Notes under the pieces: generated by a model | Database searches by the model: none | What the model was told of the DNA's origin: nothing | The model's input: only the letters and a program-made list of their open reading frames with translations | Shown here: one piece after another, positions 35,001-40,420 of the stretch | Numbering within the stretch: the stretch's first letter is position 1 | Layout of the letters: each line of letters starts with the position of its first letter | Made by a program: the position numbers and the translations under genes | Assembly: GCA_026874595.1 (NCBI GenBank) | Contig: CM049311.1 | Location: 38,086,676 to 38,150,675 of the forward strand | DNA from: Sipunculus nudus | Taxonomy: Eukaryota > Annelida > Sipuncula > Golfingiida > Sipunculidae | DNA: 64,000 nucleotides | Direction of reading: 5' to 3'

Positions 35001-37897
35001 CCAGATTTCTTGTTCAGAACTGATCTGCCTTGAATATCGACTTTCCTTTTCCTTTTTTGCTGTATTGCCCATTTTGATTAGCATGGAGAACGTCTTATAA
35101 AAAAAGATCCTGTCCTGAGGGCATTCCGGCTGAGGGGTCACTGACACCTGGCGTTTTGGTGACAGTATCCCACTCCCATCCCCTGACTGTGTATCACTGG
35201 ACACCACACTTTTCTTAGAGTTGAGACTGAGAAAGCGGTTTGGTGTATCCACTTGGATAAAAACTGGATGAGCCGGGGCTTCTGTTTTGGGAGTTGACTG
35301 AGGATTGAGGGCACCCATTAAGTTCAGATCACTTGCTGTGTGCTTTAAATCCCTCTCAATGGCCCTGGCCATTTTATAATTTTTTCCTGAGTGGCTCTGG
35401 CTCCTGCGCCTCATTGAGGCACTCAGGGCACTGGCACTTAACGTCATTAAATCATCAACATCGTCACTTGACAAGGAGGCCCCTATCAACTCATCACTGA
35501 TGCTTGTTGTTCTCATCACCCTGGGTTTAGGTGACACAGGCTTCACCATCTTTTGTTTCTCAGCAGATCTGCGACCTCTGTATTCATTTTTGGGGAACCG
35601 TGGTGACTTGGCTTTCTCTTTGTGCCGGCGGAGTTCACGGGGGTTTGGGGGAGTGACAGCATAACGGAACACATTCACAGAATCGGCATCTAAGGAACTG
35701 TAAGGAGATTCACTAGCCTCCCCATCCTCCTCATCTGTATCATGCATGTTGTTCAGGATTGTTTGCCTGAAATCAAAATAAAAAGTTAAAACATTAATGT
35801 TAATCTTTAAAATATTAAGCCACTTTCAAAAAAAGTATGCTTAAATTGCTAAATCTGTCTCATTTATTTCATAAGTGTTACCCTGTATGTGAAGCACGCC
35901 CTTATGTTCACCATAAAGAGAGACTGTGAGGTTATCTATTATAGAGCTGCTAATGAACCACAAATAATAATGGTTCACATATGGTGCCAGAGTGAACCAG
36001 ATGTATCCTTTGCACAGCTTTTGTAAGTACCTCCAAGAACTTGGTTGAAACAAGAGGTCTGTCAAATTTAAGGTGCAAAAGTGTAGGACTTGAGGAGATG
36101 GCAGTGACATAAAAGTTTAACAGCGAACATAAGAACCTCATAGACTACCCAGGTCAACAATGATCCTAGCCTTAACGGTTATGTTTTGTGCCATGCTAAA
36201 GCAAAAGCCACAGCCAATGGACAAAGCAGCATTGGTATACATCAGTTGATTTTCCGTCAGCTAAACAAAAAAGATTGTAAGTGGCACCACCTGTCTCATA
36301 TCATGAATAACGCAAAGCAAATTTCAGAGCAATCAATGCATCAGACTACTGTATGTTGGACATATCAGTATCAATATATATGCCCGTTGTTTTACATCAA
36401 TTTGTGATGTTTGCAAAGGACAGTAGACTTCCCTATAATTGTGATGTTTGCTTCCCATCAATTTATGAGAGCATCTCAGGTTAGGAAGCCTGACCTTGGT
36501 TGAACCATTTAGACTGGGTATCTTCACTATCGTGTGATAGATAATTTGTGTCAACAAGATATCTAAAGAACAGTTTCATGGATTTTTATGAGATATGGGA
36601 TACAGTATCAATAAGTTTGTTTTGTGCTACCAGGGATTCTACAAGTGACTAAAGTTTTTTTTTGTAATATCAAGCCCAAATAAAATTAGCTCCAGTATGA
36701 GCATTTTAAAGTTTTGGCAACCATTTTTACTATACAGCCATCTATGCAGGGAAATTTGTGATATTACAGAAAACTATAACATTACATCATGTGCCCTATG
36801 ATGAACCATAGCAGCATGTCTGCATGTATCATAGTGATGTTTACGCTTATTAAATAATAGGTCATATTACACTTCCATTTTGTTCCCACTTCATCAACCT
36901 ATTATGACATTATGACCTTTTATCTTAGTGACCAGAGCCAATGTTGTTACATTTCATTTTGACTGAGCTGTCTTGCTTGTCCTAGTAAGCTGGTGTGATT
37001 GTTTCAGCTAGCAGTGTGCATGTGAACACATCATTGATGTGAGTATCCTAGTGACTGAACCACTGGTTACAAACGCGATTGTTTCAGTCTGCAAGATGCA
37101 TGTATTACATTTCAGCTAGATCAGTACTGTTTGTCTGCACTGCATCCCCTAGGTAATTGAAGGCAGTAATCTGTGGCTCTGTATATAAGTACTAGAGAGC
37201 CACAACTGGATCAAAGTTAACATCTAACATGAAAGCATCTTTGCAGCATGCAGGGTTTGCATACCCATAATGGAAACTTTTTTAATTTTTCATTTTATTC
37301 CATAACAGATAATTAGGTCAGTGCCTTCAAATTTTGACCACTTTGTTCAACTTTATACAAAAATAATATAACAGAACTTTGGTCATGAAAAAGAATAAAG
37401 TTGTGGTAGAGTATGAATAGTTTTAATTTGCGTGACAAGATAATTACTAGCCCTGTACCTGTGTAAATACAACCATGTTATATACAGCTATAATAGTCTA
37501 GTTCTAGGTCACCCTAACATATCAACACCTTTATCAGCATAATTTCACAACGTGACAGTCGGCCGTATACGGCGCTATCTGATTTTAATGTTTAATCTTA
37601 TTTAATCCAGTGGTCTGCCAAGCCCACACAGTATGTGGGAGTGGAGCTCAGACTGTGCAGTCCTCAACGACTCGATACAGCAAACGCCAACAACAAACAA
37701 CAGCAAAGCAAAGCCCGGCGAGTTCACAACAACATCGACACAAGATGCACCTGCAAATATTCATAAAGCATATACATGCCATGCCTTGTCATAAAACTGA
37801 CTGTTTATGAAACTTACAGATCATCTTCAAGGGGATTGTAATCTTCTTTAGGCGACTTGGACAGCTCCCCTTGGCCGTCCTGCCGATTACCGTCCAT
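4860..37897 (-). CDS. MAP3K4: MAP3K4 (MEKK4/MTK1), N-terminal 1090 residues in ten exons
   Basis: MAP kinase kinase kinase 4 is a cytoplasmic stress kinase that phosphorylates MKK3/6 and MKK4/7, feeding p38 and JNK. In vertebrates it is opened by GADD45 proteins. Joining exons 37897-37818, 35766-33882, 30667-30422, 14408-14259, 13248-13091, 12301-12152, 9202-9103, 8835-8752, 5777-5511 and 5009-4860 gives one uninterrupted frame of 3270 nt. It aligns in order with the regulatory half of animal MAP3K4: a TPPNPRELRR segment near residue 66, a helical block from CPQDRIFFYK (about 242-335, near the GADD45-binding region of the human protein), an acidic run (about 491-518), LPSFQPTYLF, RECKEVLKG, GGEAQAG, LFHEARERASKA, DLEIAA and the exon 10 helix. 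The human protein is about 1600 residues, so roughly 500, including the kinase domain, lie past the left edge. All introns are GT-AG. Intron 3 is 16 kb and full of nested transposons. Confidence 0.95.
5457..5542 (-). repeat. 42-bp tandem duplication across the MAP3K4 exon 9 donor
   Basis: Two units 42 bp apart (5501 and 5459 share GATGA...AGAC). The upper unit carries the real GCT-GTAAGT donor; the lower reads GCTGTTATTC and has lost it. Confidence 0.85.
5511..5777 (-). CDS. MAP3K4: MAP3K4 exon 9
   Basis: 89 codons (952-1040), phase 0 at both ends, with AYLMFIPKDIADD and VKLLNVTSGR blocks. The acceptor is GTGTTACAG and the donor ATTGCT-GTAAGT. The last 18 exon bases and the start of the intron are duplicated just downstream. 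Confidence 0.93.
5778..8751. other. MAP3K4 intron 8
   Basis: Almost entirely a full-length HLE-A element (5925-8540). The remainder is unremarkable AT-rich sequence. Confidence 0.8.
5925..8540 (+). mobile_element. HLE-A, full-length non-autonomous element
   Basis: About 2.6 kb, matching end to end the inverted copy at 50327-52977. The 5' end is ACAAGGGACC(T/C)ATGGGTC followed by GCTCAGCTG (5948-5956). The 3' end has a GGACGGACG microsatellite (8470-8487), then TAGCTCAG...CTGAGCTAA, with CAGCTGAGC at 8529-8537 as the inverted partner of the 5' motif. Inside, a roughly 600-bp module is present twice (7230-7760 and 7910-8450), each with a CGTGCCATGGTCA box and a TGGGCCCATAACTT box. There is no significant ORF. 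The structure resembles bivalve pearl elements and Helentron-associated elements. Confidence 0.8.
8752..8835 (-). CDS. MAP3K4: MAP3K4 exon 8
   Basis: 28 codons (924-951), phase 0 at both ends. Starts DLEIAAAFDV, matching the conserved continuation of exon 7. The acceptor is TTATTGTAG and the donor GTCAGG-GTCAGT. Confidence 0.92.
9103..9202 (-). CDS. MAP3K4: MAP3K4 exon 7
   Basis: 100 nt, residues 890-923, encoding the conserved LFHEARERASKAVGFAKT block. I chose the donor GGAAG-GTGAGA over a later GTAAGT at 9015 because conserved sequence continues directly into exon 8 and the extra 29 residues have no counterpart in the family. Confidence 0.92.
9203..12151. other. MAP3K4 intron 6
   Basis: Contains HLE-B copy 1. 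No gene seen. Confidence 0.7.
9413..11905 (+). mobile_element. HLE-B copy 1
   Basis: The 5' end is ACAAGGCCTACAGGCCT then GCGAACCTGTG (9434-9444). The 3' end has GACGACGGACGACG and ends CACAAGTTCGCTAAAAA near 11870-11883. The core is a chain of tandem modules: about 120-bp units with GGCACCACCAGTCTTGTATA (9600-9900), units with CTGACCTG...CTGGCTGCACT (10020-10330), and longer units beginning with the palindrome GGTGGCGCCACC (11392-11403). No ORF of note. It provides the empty-site reference (about 10890-10900) for the HLE-D insertion in copy 2. Confidence 0.7.
12152..12301 (-). CDS. MAP3K4: MAP3K4 exon 6
   Basis: 150 nt, residues 840-889. The split TGC codon is completed at the acceptor TTGACAG-CATCATGG, and the exon encodes MASGLLESISHFLESG and an acidic tail. 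The donor is GTCAG-GTAGGC. The acceptor and first 16 exon bases are the source of a six-copy tandem repeat running into the intron. Confidence 0.92.
12295..12600 (-). repeat. 52-bp tandem repeat of the MAP3K4 exon 6 acceptor, six copies
   Basis: Units start at 12295, 12347, 12398, 12449, 12501 and 12553 (CATGATG, spacing 51-52). On the minus strand each unit reads TTTACTGTTGACAG followed by CATCATGGCTAGTGGC, that is the polypyrimidine tract, the AG and the first 16 exon bases. Five of six units keep the AG; the unit at 12398 has lost it. Confidence 0.92.
12640..13095 (-). repeat. diverged repeats of the MAP3K4 exon 5 donor flank
   Basis: The sequence just inside the exon 5 donor (13040-13095) recurs at about 12768-12827 and 12658-12722. 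On the minus strand each copy has a donor-like GTGAGTGT or GTTAGTGT followed by a GAAGCT(C/G)GCTA box. The two distal copies also share a block with TCTAGGTRTTTTTAAGATAC. Confidence 0.75.
13091..13248 (-). CDS. MAP3K4: MAP3K4 exon 5
   Basis: 158 nt (residues 788-839 plus two bases). Encodes the conserved TQSWMLALQSLPEAS and RGGEAQAGHRF blocks. The donor TTCTG-GTGAGT and its downstream flank are repeated twice in the intron. Confidence 0.95.
13653..13671. repeat. poly-C run of 19
   Basis: Uninterrupted C tract in MAP3K4 intron 4, preceded by a pair of mirrored segments (13380-13560) containing 'GGCACAAGGCCAAGA' and its inverse. Confidence 0.9.
14259..14408 (-). CDS. MAP3K4: MAP3K4 exon 4
   Basis: 50 codons (738-787) beginning LIRECKEVLKGSVLVKQFY, a highly conserved block. 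The acceptor is TTCCCAG and the donor GGAG-GTAATG. Confidence 0.95.
14643..15302 (+). mobile_element. HLE-A 5' fragment
   Basis: Begins ACAAGGAACCCATGGGTC with GCGCTCAGCTG and matches the first 650 bp of the copy at 5925. It stops where HLE-B copy 2 begins. An HLE-A 3' end reappears at 27467-27683, suggesting that one HLE-A was split by the nested insertions and lost its middle. Confidence 0.8.
15303..19471 (+). mobile_element. HLE-B copy 2, left part (interrupted)
   Basis: Starts with a duplicated ACAAGGCCTACAGGCCT and GCGAACCTGTG (15340-15350), matching copy 1. It is interrupted by a TIR transposon at 15407-16800 and resumes at 16801 with the exact continuation. Tandem modules follow, including CTGGCTGCACTGAGTGAACT units (17160-17430). 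An internal HLE-B-type 3' end (about 19040-19070) and the AGATGCAT...TTCAGCC module lead into the HLE-D insertion at 19472. Confidence 0.7.
15407..16800. mobile_element. 1394-bp TIR transposon with TA target duplication
   Basis: Perfect terminal inverted repeats of about 25 bp beginning CCGTAAAATCTCCACTTAAA at 15407 and its complement ending at 16800. TA lies on both sides (15405-15406, 16801-16802). Removing the element and one TA restores CATGTATATGAAC, as in HLE-B copy 1 near 9498. Inside each end are more copies of GCGGTTTTA or AAAACCGC, probably transposase-binding sites. No transposase ORF is seen, so it is probably non-autonomous. TA duplication suggests the Tc1/mariner/pogo group. Confidence 0.92.
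18850..19643 (+). repeat. direct repeat, left copy (flank of the gypsy LTR)
   Basis: About 794 bp, nearly identical to 24392-25188. It consists of host HLE-B and HLE-D sequence rather than LTR, because its right part matches HLE-B copy 1 at 10480-10870. Confidence 0.9.
19472..19643 (+). mobile_element. HLE-D, 5' part
   Basis: Starts CTAGATATTTCTAG followed by the hairpin GGCACCGCAGGTGCC and GTATCCCCAG (19503-19512). It is cut by the gypsy LTR insertion at 19644 and continues at 25365. A second copy of this part lies at about 25014-25188 within the direct repeat. Confidence 0.75.
19644..19819 (+). repeat. gypsy-type 5' LTR, 176 bp
   Basis: Begins TGTCATGGAC and ends CATAACA, and is repeated at 25189-25364 with few differences. 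It starts TG, ends CA, and is followed directly by a primer-binding site. ATCCC precedes it. Confidence 0.85.
19820..19835 (+). other. primer-binding site of the gypsy-type element
   Basis: TGGTGGCAGCGGAAAC lies immediately after the LTR. It begins TGG, as expected for pairing with the CCA end of a tRNA primer. The tRNA was not identified. Confidence 0.75.
20042..21037 (+). CDS. gypsy-type retrotransposon Gag
   Basis: Intact ORF of 331 residues; a second Met at 20066 (MDSVPRMDW) may be the true start. The first two thirds are a helical capsid-like region. The C-terminal third holds CRRCGKYNHWAKC, a zinc knuckle of form CX2CX4HX3C, and a basic, Gln/Gly-rich tail with two GTPGQGHG-like repeats. 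It would coat the retrotransposon RNA in cytoplasmic particles. It resembles the Gag of invertebrate elements often annotated 'K02A2.6-like'. It is the only undamaged ORF of the element. Confidence 0.85.
   Translation: MFNSPLTKMDSVPRMDWAVPNPAESFKLFRQRMELYFIAKKIASADQVAHILLQVGNEGLRRYNSWSLSEDDKKDPSKIFAKFEEQLEPSENYRVSRLKLMYYRQKPDESLDDFINRCCLLALKCDFTNSEMNERLIELIIASTQIPEYQKELLEKDKHYTLEEAVRLGRTYEAAASHVMQLKHIGATSSTTVHSISKVRTNNCKCLNCAQQHPFRPRELCPAYGSECRRCGKYNHWAKCYMSKQAHTYRQNRGTPGQGHGNTPGQGHRRKPEEHKSHQSRSSNRNATYKQGQYRQANPRNVHTIQTEQQDADALTQSFETLTFNDVKVSA
21083..24271 (+). pseudogene. gypsy-type Pol (protease-RT-RNase H-integrase), broken
   Basis: Domains in order: an aspartic protease with VDTGAQGN (near 21130); RT starting in the first frame, with a frameshift near 21850-21880 where GCAAGATATTTCTCGAA-like sequence is disturbed; RT with LPFGLSASQ and an ADDVVVYG active site; RNase H with TDASLRGLGAALF and ERELLAIVFG; an integrase HHCC-like region with HYGHLG and CAVCQENR, interrupted by an in-frame TGA at 23229-23231; and an integrase core with GTDMF, SNNGPHF and FVERQ. 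The usual second catalytic Asp (SDNGP) is Asn here. A last frameshift near 23900-23950 separates a C-terminal tail ending at 24271. Gene order RT-RH-IN places it in Ty3/gypsy. It cannot make an active polyprotein. Confidence 0.9.
24392..25188 (+). repeat. direct repeat, right copy (flank of the gypsy LTR)
   Basis: Near-identical to 18850-19643. It replaces the expected polypurine tract and direct junction to the 3' LTR, so the element's 3' end is joined to a second copy of the 5' host flank. Confidence 0.9.
25189..25364 (+). repeat. gypsy-type LTR, right copy
   Basis: 176 bp, TGTCATGG...CATAACA. It has ATCCC on both sides (25184-25188 and 25365-25369), a 5-bp target duplication. Confidence 0.85.
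25365..26810 (+). mobile_element. HLE-D, 3' part with tandem core
   Basis: About four tandem units of 320-336 bp; the unit marker CAGGTGGC(G/A)CCACCTG occurs at 25491, 25816 and 26152, with a variant at 26475. A (GGC)n tract (about 26752-26769) follows, then the 3' end with CCAGACTATGTCTGG hairpin and CTGGCGATAC (26801-26810), the inverted partner of 19503-19512 with one mismatch. No coding potential. Confidence 0.75.
26813..27472 (+). mobile_element. HLE-B copy 2, right part
   Basis: Resumes with TTATTATAAGAATT, matching copy 1 at about 10898, and runs to the 3' end CACAGGTTCGCTAAAAA (subterminal motif 27456-27466). Confidence 0.75.
27467..27683 (+). mobile_element. HLE-A 3' end fragment
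   Basis: AAAATTGAGGTTTTTCCTTA through a GGACGGACGG tract to CAGCTGAGCTAAAAA, matching 8325-8540. It directly abuts the HLE-B 3' end. Confidence 0.8.
28221..29060 (+). mobile_element. HLE-C copy 1
   Basis: The 5' end has a TGTGTCGGAATGACAC hairpin and GAATGCCCC (28257-28265). There are four tandem units of 180 bp, each with GTAGGTCAACTGGGA and CTGCAGGCATTGC. The 3' end has GGAAGGACGGAC and a GCCACTTTGTGGC hairpin, then GGGGGCATT (29050-29058). The inverted copy at 61418-63113 has the same ends. Confidence 0.85.
30422..30667 (-). CDS. MAP3K4: MAP3K4 exon 3
   Basis: 82 codons (residues 656-737), phase 0 at both ends. The acceptor is CCTTTCAG and the donor CGGCAG-GTGGGT. The encoded VGLPSFQPTYLFLVR and LLSIRQ blocks match the family. 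Confidence 0.95.
31310..32340 (+). repeat. tandem repeat rich in TGACCT half-sites
   Basis: Alternating units of about 150 bp, each opening with a phrase like GTGACCTTGACCTTTGACCT and containing CTGGAGTTATCATCTGGA or GGAAAGTTTTGGATGAAAAG. It ends in a GGACAGACAG microsatellite (32290-32335). The best unit (32157-32175) has three TGACCT half-sites, spaced 0 and 1. Confidence 0.75.
32341..32846 (+). mobile_element. short element with HLE-A-type 3' end
   Basis: Contains a GGCGCCACCACTTTTTGGGA module and ends with TGACTTACAGTCAGCTGAGCTAAAAA. The left boundary is uncertain. Confidence 0.55.
33001..33860 (+). mobile_element. short HLE-A-type element beside MAP3K4 exon 2
   Basis: The 5' end is TGTGACCCATGGGTCATGATGCTCAGCT. 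The 3' end has a long GGACGGACGG tract (33777-33810) and TAGTCAGCTGAGCTAA. Its 3' tip lies 22 bp from the exon 2 donor at 33881. Confidence 0.8.
33882..35766 (-). CDS. MAP3K4: MAP3K4 exon 2
   Basis: Large exon of 1885 nt encoding residues 27-655. The acceptor is TTTCAG-GCAAAC and the donor AAAG-GTCAGT. It contains Ser/Thr-Pro rich sequence, the CPQDRIFFYK helical region, a NALCVWLNLTQD block and an acidic stretch rich in Asp, Glu and Tyr. The open frame runs past the donor into intron 2, but protein similarity resumes only in exon 3. A mobile element ends 22 bp downstream of the donor. Confidence 0.95.
35767..37817. other. MAP3K4 intron 1
   Basis: A weak repeat fragment with GTGGCACCACCTGTCTCATA lies at about 36170-36420 and a TIR-element fragment at 36960-37212. 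Otherwise nothing recognisable. Confidence 0.6.
36960..37212 (+). mobile_element. TIR element fragment (right end)
   Basis: The body matches 57350-57545 (AAGCTGGTGTGATTGTTTCA, ACCACTGGTTACA, TGCATGTATTACATTTCAGC). It ends GAGCCACAACTGGATC (37197-37212), the exact complement of the left end of the 57202 copy. The left end is missing. Confidence 0.7.
37818..37897 (-). CDS. MAP3K4: MAP3K4 exon 1 (coding part)
   Basis: Starts at ATG 37897 in a good Kozak context (AAAG before, G after). It encodes 26 residues beginning MDGNRQDGQG and ends in the first two bases of a Leu codon before GTAAGT. The join to exon 2 restores CTG. A short out-of-frame ATG lies 18 bases upstream. The first exon is poorly conserved in this family, so the start rests on frame continuity and the strong donor. 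Confidence 0.8.
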
Positions 37898-38100
37898 CTT
37901 TCAGGGACGTGCATCGGAGAACCGAACACAACCGACAACCCCACAACCTGCCGAGCACGGCCGAGTACCCTGGCGCAAGGCCTCTTCTACAGAGGGGTTG
38001 CGGAGCGCCACCGTGTGCCTGTGTAAGAGACTAGTCAATGCATGTATAAACAGGTGATCACAGCTTGAAGTTCGGAAGCATTTCAGCTGTGAGCCGCATC
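37898..38100 (-). promoter_or_regulatory. probable MAP3K4 5' UTR / promoter-proximal region
   Basis: A comparatively GC- and CpG-rich block directly upstream of the MAP3K4 start, unlike the surrounding AT-rich DNA. No TATA box or transcription start could be fixed, so this is inferred from position and composition. Confidence 0.4.
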
Positions 38101-38637
38101 TGTTGTTGATGTAATGATAGATACAGATAAGACAGACCATGAGTAAAGGAACCAAGGCTTTCAATTTCTTTTTTGTTTAGATATTGCAAATATCTTACTA
38201 TTTATGAAAATTAATGGTCAATGATATACAGGAATAAATAAAATGTTTCCCTAATCCAGTATATATATATATTAATCTACTCTTTTTTCTACAATAACAA
38301 ACACTTGCGCGAAACTACGTCGTATTAAAAATGTGTGATAAAAATTTATTTCTTTATATTTGTATATAACTCTCTCAATCTTCTCTCTATCCGAGTCTGT
38401 CTCTCACTAGATATATACATATATATGATGTGTAATATGTATGGATTAGGTCATTGAAAATAATTATTTATATATGTTTCATATTAATTACATACTTTAT
38501 ATTATTCTCTAATTATTCAAATTCCAAATACATAAATCTGATTTTGAGAGCTTGAGAGGTGATTACTTTGATTTTTTATGATTACTTTGCTCTGATTTTA
38601 GCGATTACTTTGATTTACCTCGTATTTGCTAAAAGTT

Positions 38638-38640
<3 letters not shown>

Positions 38641-38696
<56 letters not shown>
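38641..38696. repeat. (TA)n microsatellite
   Basis: Uninterrupted TA repeat of 56 bp. Confidence 0.98.
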
Positions 38697-38698
<2 letters not shown>

Positions 38699-38971
38699 TG
38701 CCGTTCATCCGAACACAGTTCATCGAGTCCGAAAACCATTTAACCGTTATAGAAACCTGAGCACCTAAAATTATATCCGTTTATTCGATCATCGCATTTT
38801 ATTCACTCTCGGTCCTGACAAATTAGTGAATCCATCACCGGTTGCGGAGCTTTAGGTGTGAGAGCAACTTATCACCCAGGTCATATACACGAAGTCAACC
38901 TTTATCTGGGACTTGTACTCAATTGAATAGTTTAGGTGTGAGAAATGATCACCGGCCAAGTCCCCTAATTA

Positions 38972-38974
<3 letters not shown>

Positions 38975-39044
<70 letters not shown>
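38975..39044. repeat. (TA)n microsatellite
   Basis: Uninterrupted TA repeat of about 70 bp. Confidence 0.98.
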
Positions 39045-39046
<2 letters not shown>

Positions 39047-40420
39047 ATTCTATCAACTCCCCTGTACAGACTTATATCATCCCATGTATGGCTTGCTAAA
39101 AACACACACATCTGCACCCAACTACGGGAGCTGCTCCAAGTGAACCGGCTGACCCCTTGATATTGGATATAACTTTTAAGCTGGTGTGCTTGTGTCCGAA
39201 GCAATCTAATATTTACATAACAATTAAAATATTTGCATTTCATGCCTTTACAAGACGAAATAATAAAGTGTAAGATGTGCGTAGGTATAGGTATACGGGT
39301 AGCCATGTGTATGTGTGTGCACATGCATGTGTAGATATATTTTTATTTGTCTGTTTATTTAATACTATTCTATAACTAGTTTTCTTTATGTATAACCAGA
39401 CTTAAATGCAGGACCACACCAGATTCTGTTATATACCTTTATAATTTATAAACATTATTAAATATTTAAAACATTTATAGAATGGAACCTTCTATGGGTT
39501 TTTATATACAATAACCATGCATCCTTGGATAATACAAAGTGTGAGTCTTTAGTTTGAGGTGAATATAGATCTGCATGCATTGTCTTGAATGGCATTGCTT
39601 ATATATACATGAAACAAAATACCTTGTGAAATTGTATAATTTTTATAAATGTATAATAATTGGGTCAATTAGTAGGAGAGAATGTATGTTTTTGTTTATT
39701 GACAGTGTTGACAAGATATATTGTTATCTTATATAATTTTTATAATACACCACAATATAATTTATTATTATTATTATTACTATCATTTGTCGTTTATTTA
39801 TTTATATTAAACAGTTCCATTCAGCCCTGTTGGACTCCGCTTAGCATGCATTCCACGCGGACCATCTGCGGGACACCAAGTTTGATGTGGGCTCTGGCAG
39901 TGCTGAGTGGATCCGTGTTTATTTAGCTATATACTAGTACTCTCAATAATACAGGTTTACATATAGTGGTACAGATAATTTCAAACAACATTGTGATTCG
40001 CGTATGCTAAACAATCAAGGCTCACTCCCAACTCTTTATACATAAAGGTGTGTATGTGTGTATATATATGTATATGTATGTATGTATATATATGTATACA
40101 TGTATATATATGTGTATATGTAGGTATGTGTATGGATCTGTGTATATAACCAAGTGAAATTCTTTGTATATATACATATATGATGTTCATGACCTCCTGG
40201 TGATTTCATTTCGTTAATTTTATGAATGCAAATATTAAAATGTAAATTTTTTAAATTGAGAAAATTTAAATTGTTTAAATAGTTTAAAATGTTGAATAAT
40301 TTCTTCTTATTTTATTGTATGATATATGCACTTATGGATCTGTGGGCCTAAGTCCTTATATTTCTGAATAAATATTTCATTTATGAAAAAATGAAATAAA
40401 TATACGCATGTTTTCACAAT

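Larger units (their letters stand above)
38101..40420. other. intergenic, AT microsatellites
   Basis: No gene seen. It carries (TA)n at 38641-38696 and 38975-39044 and a GT/AT-rich tract around 40050-40130. Confidence 0.7.
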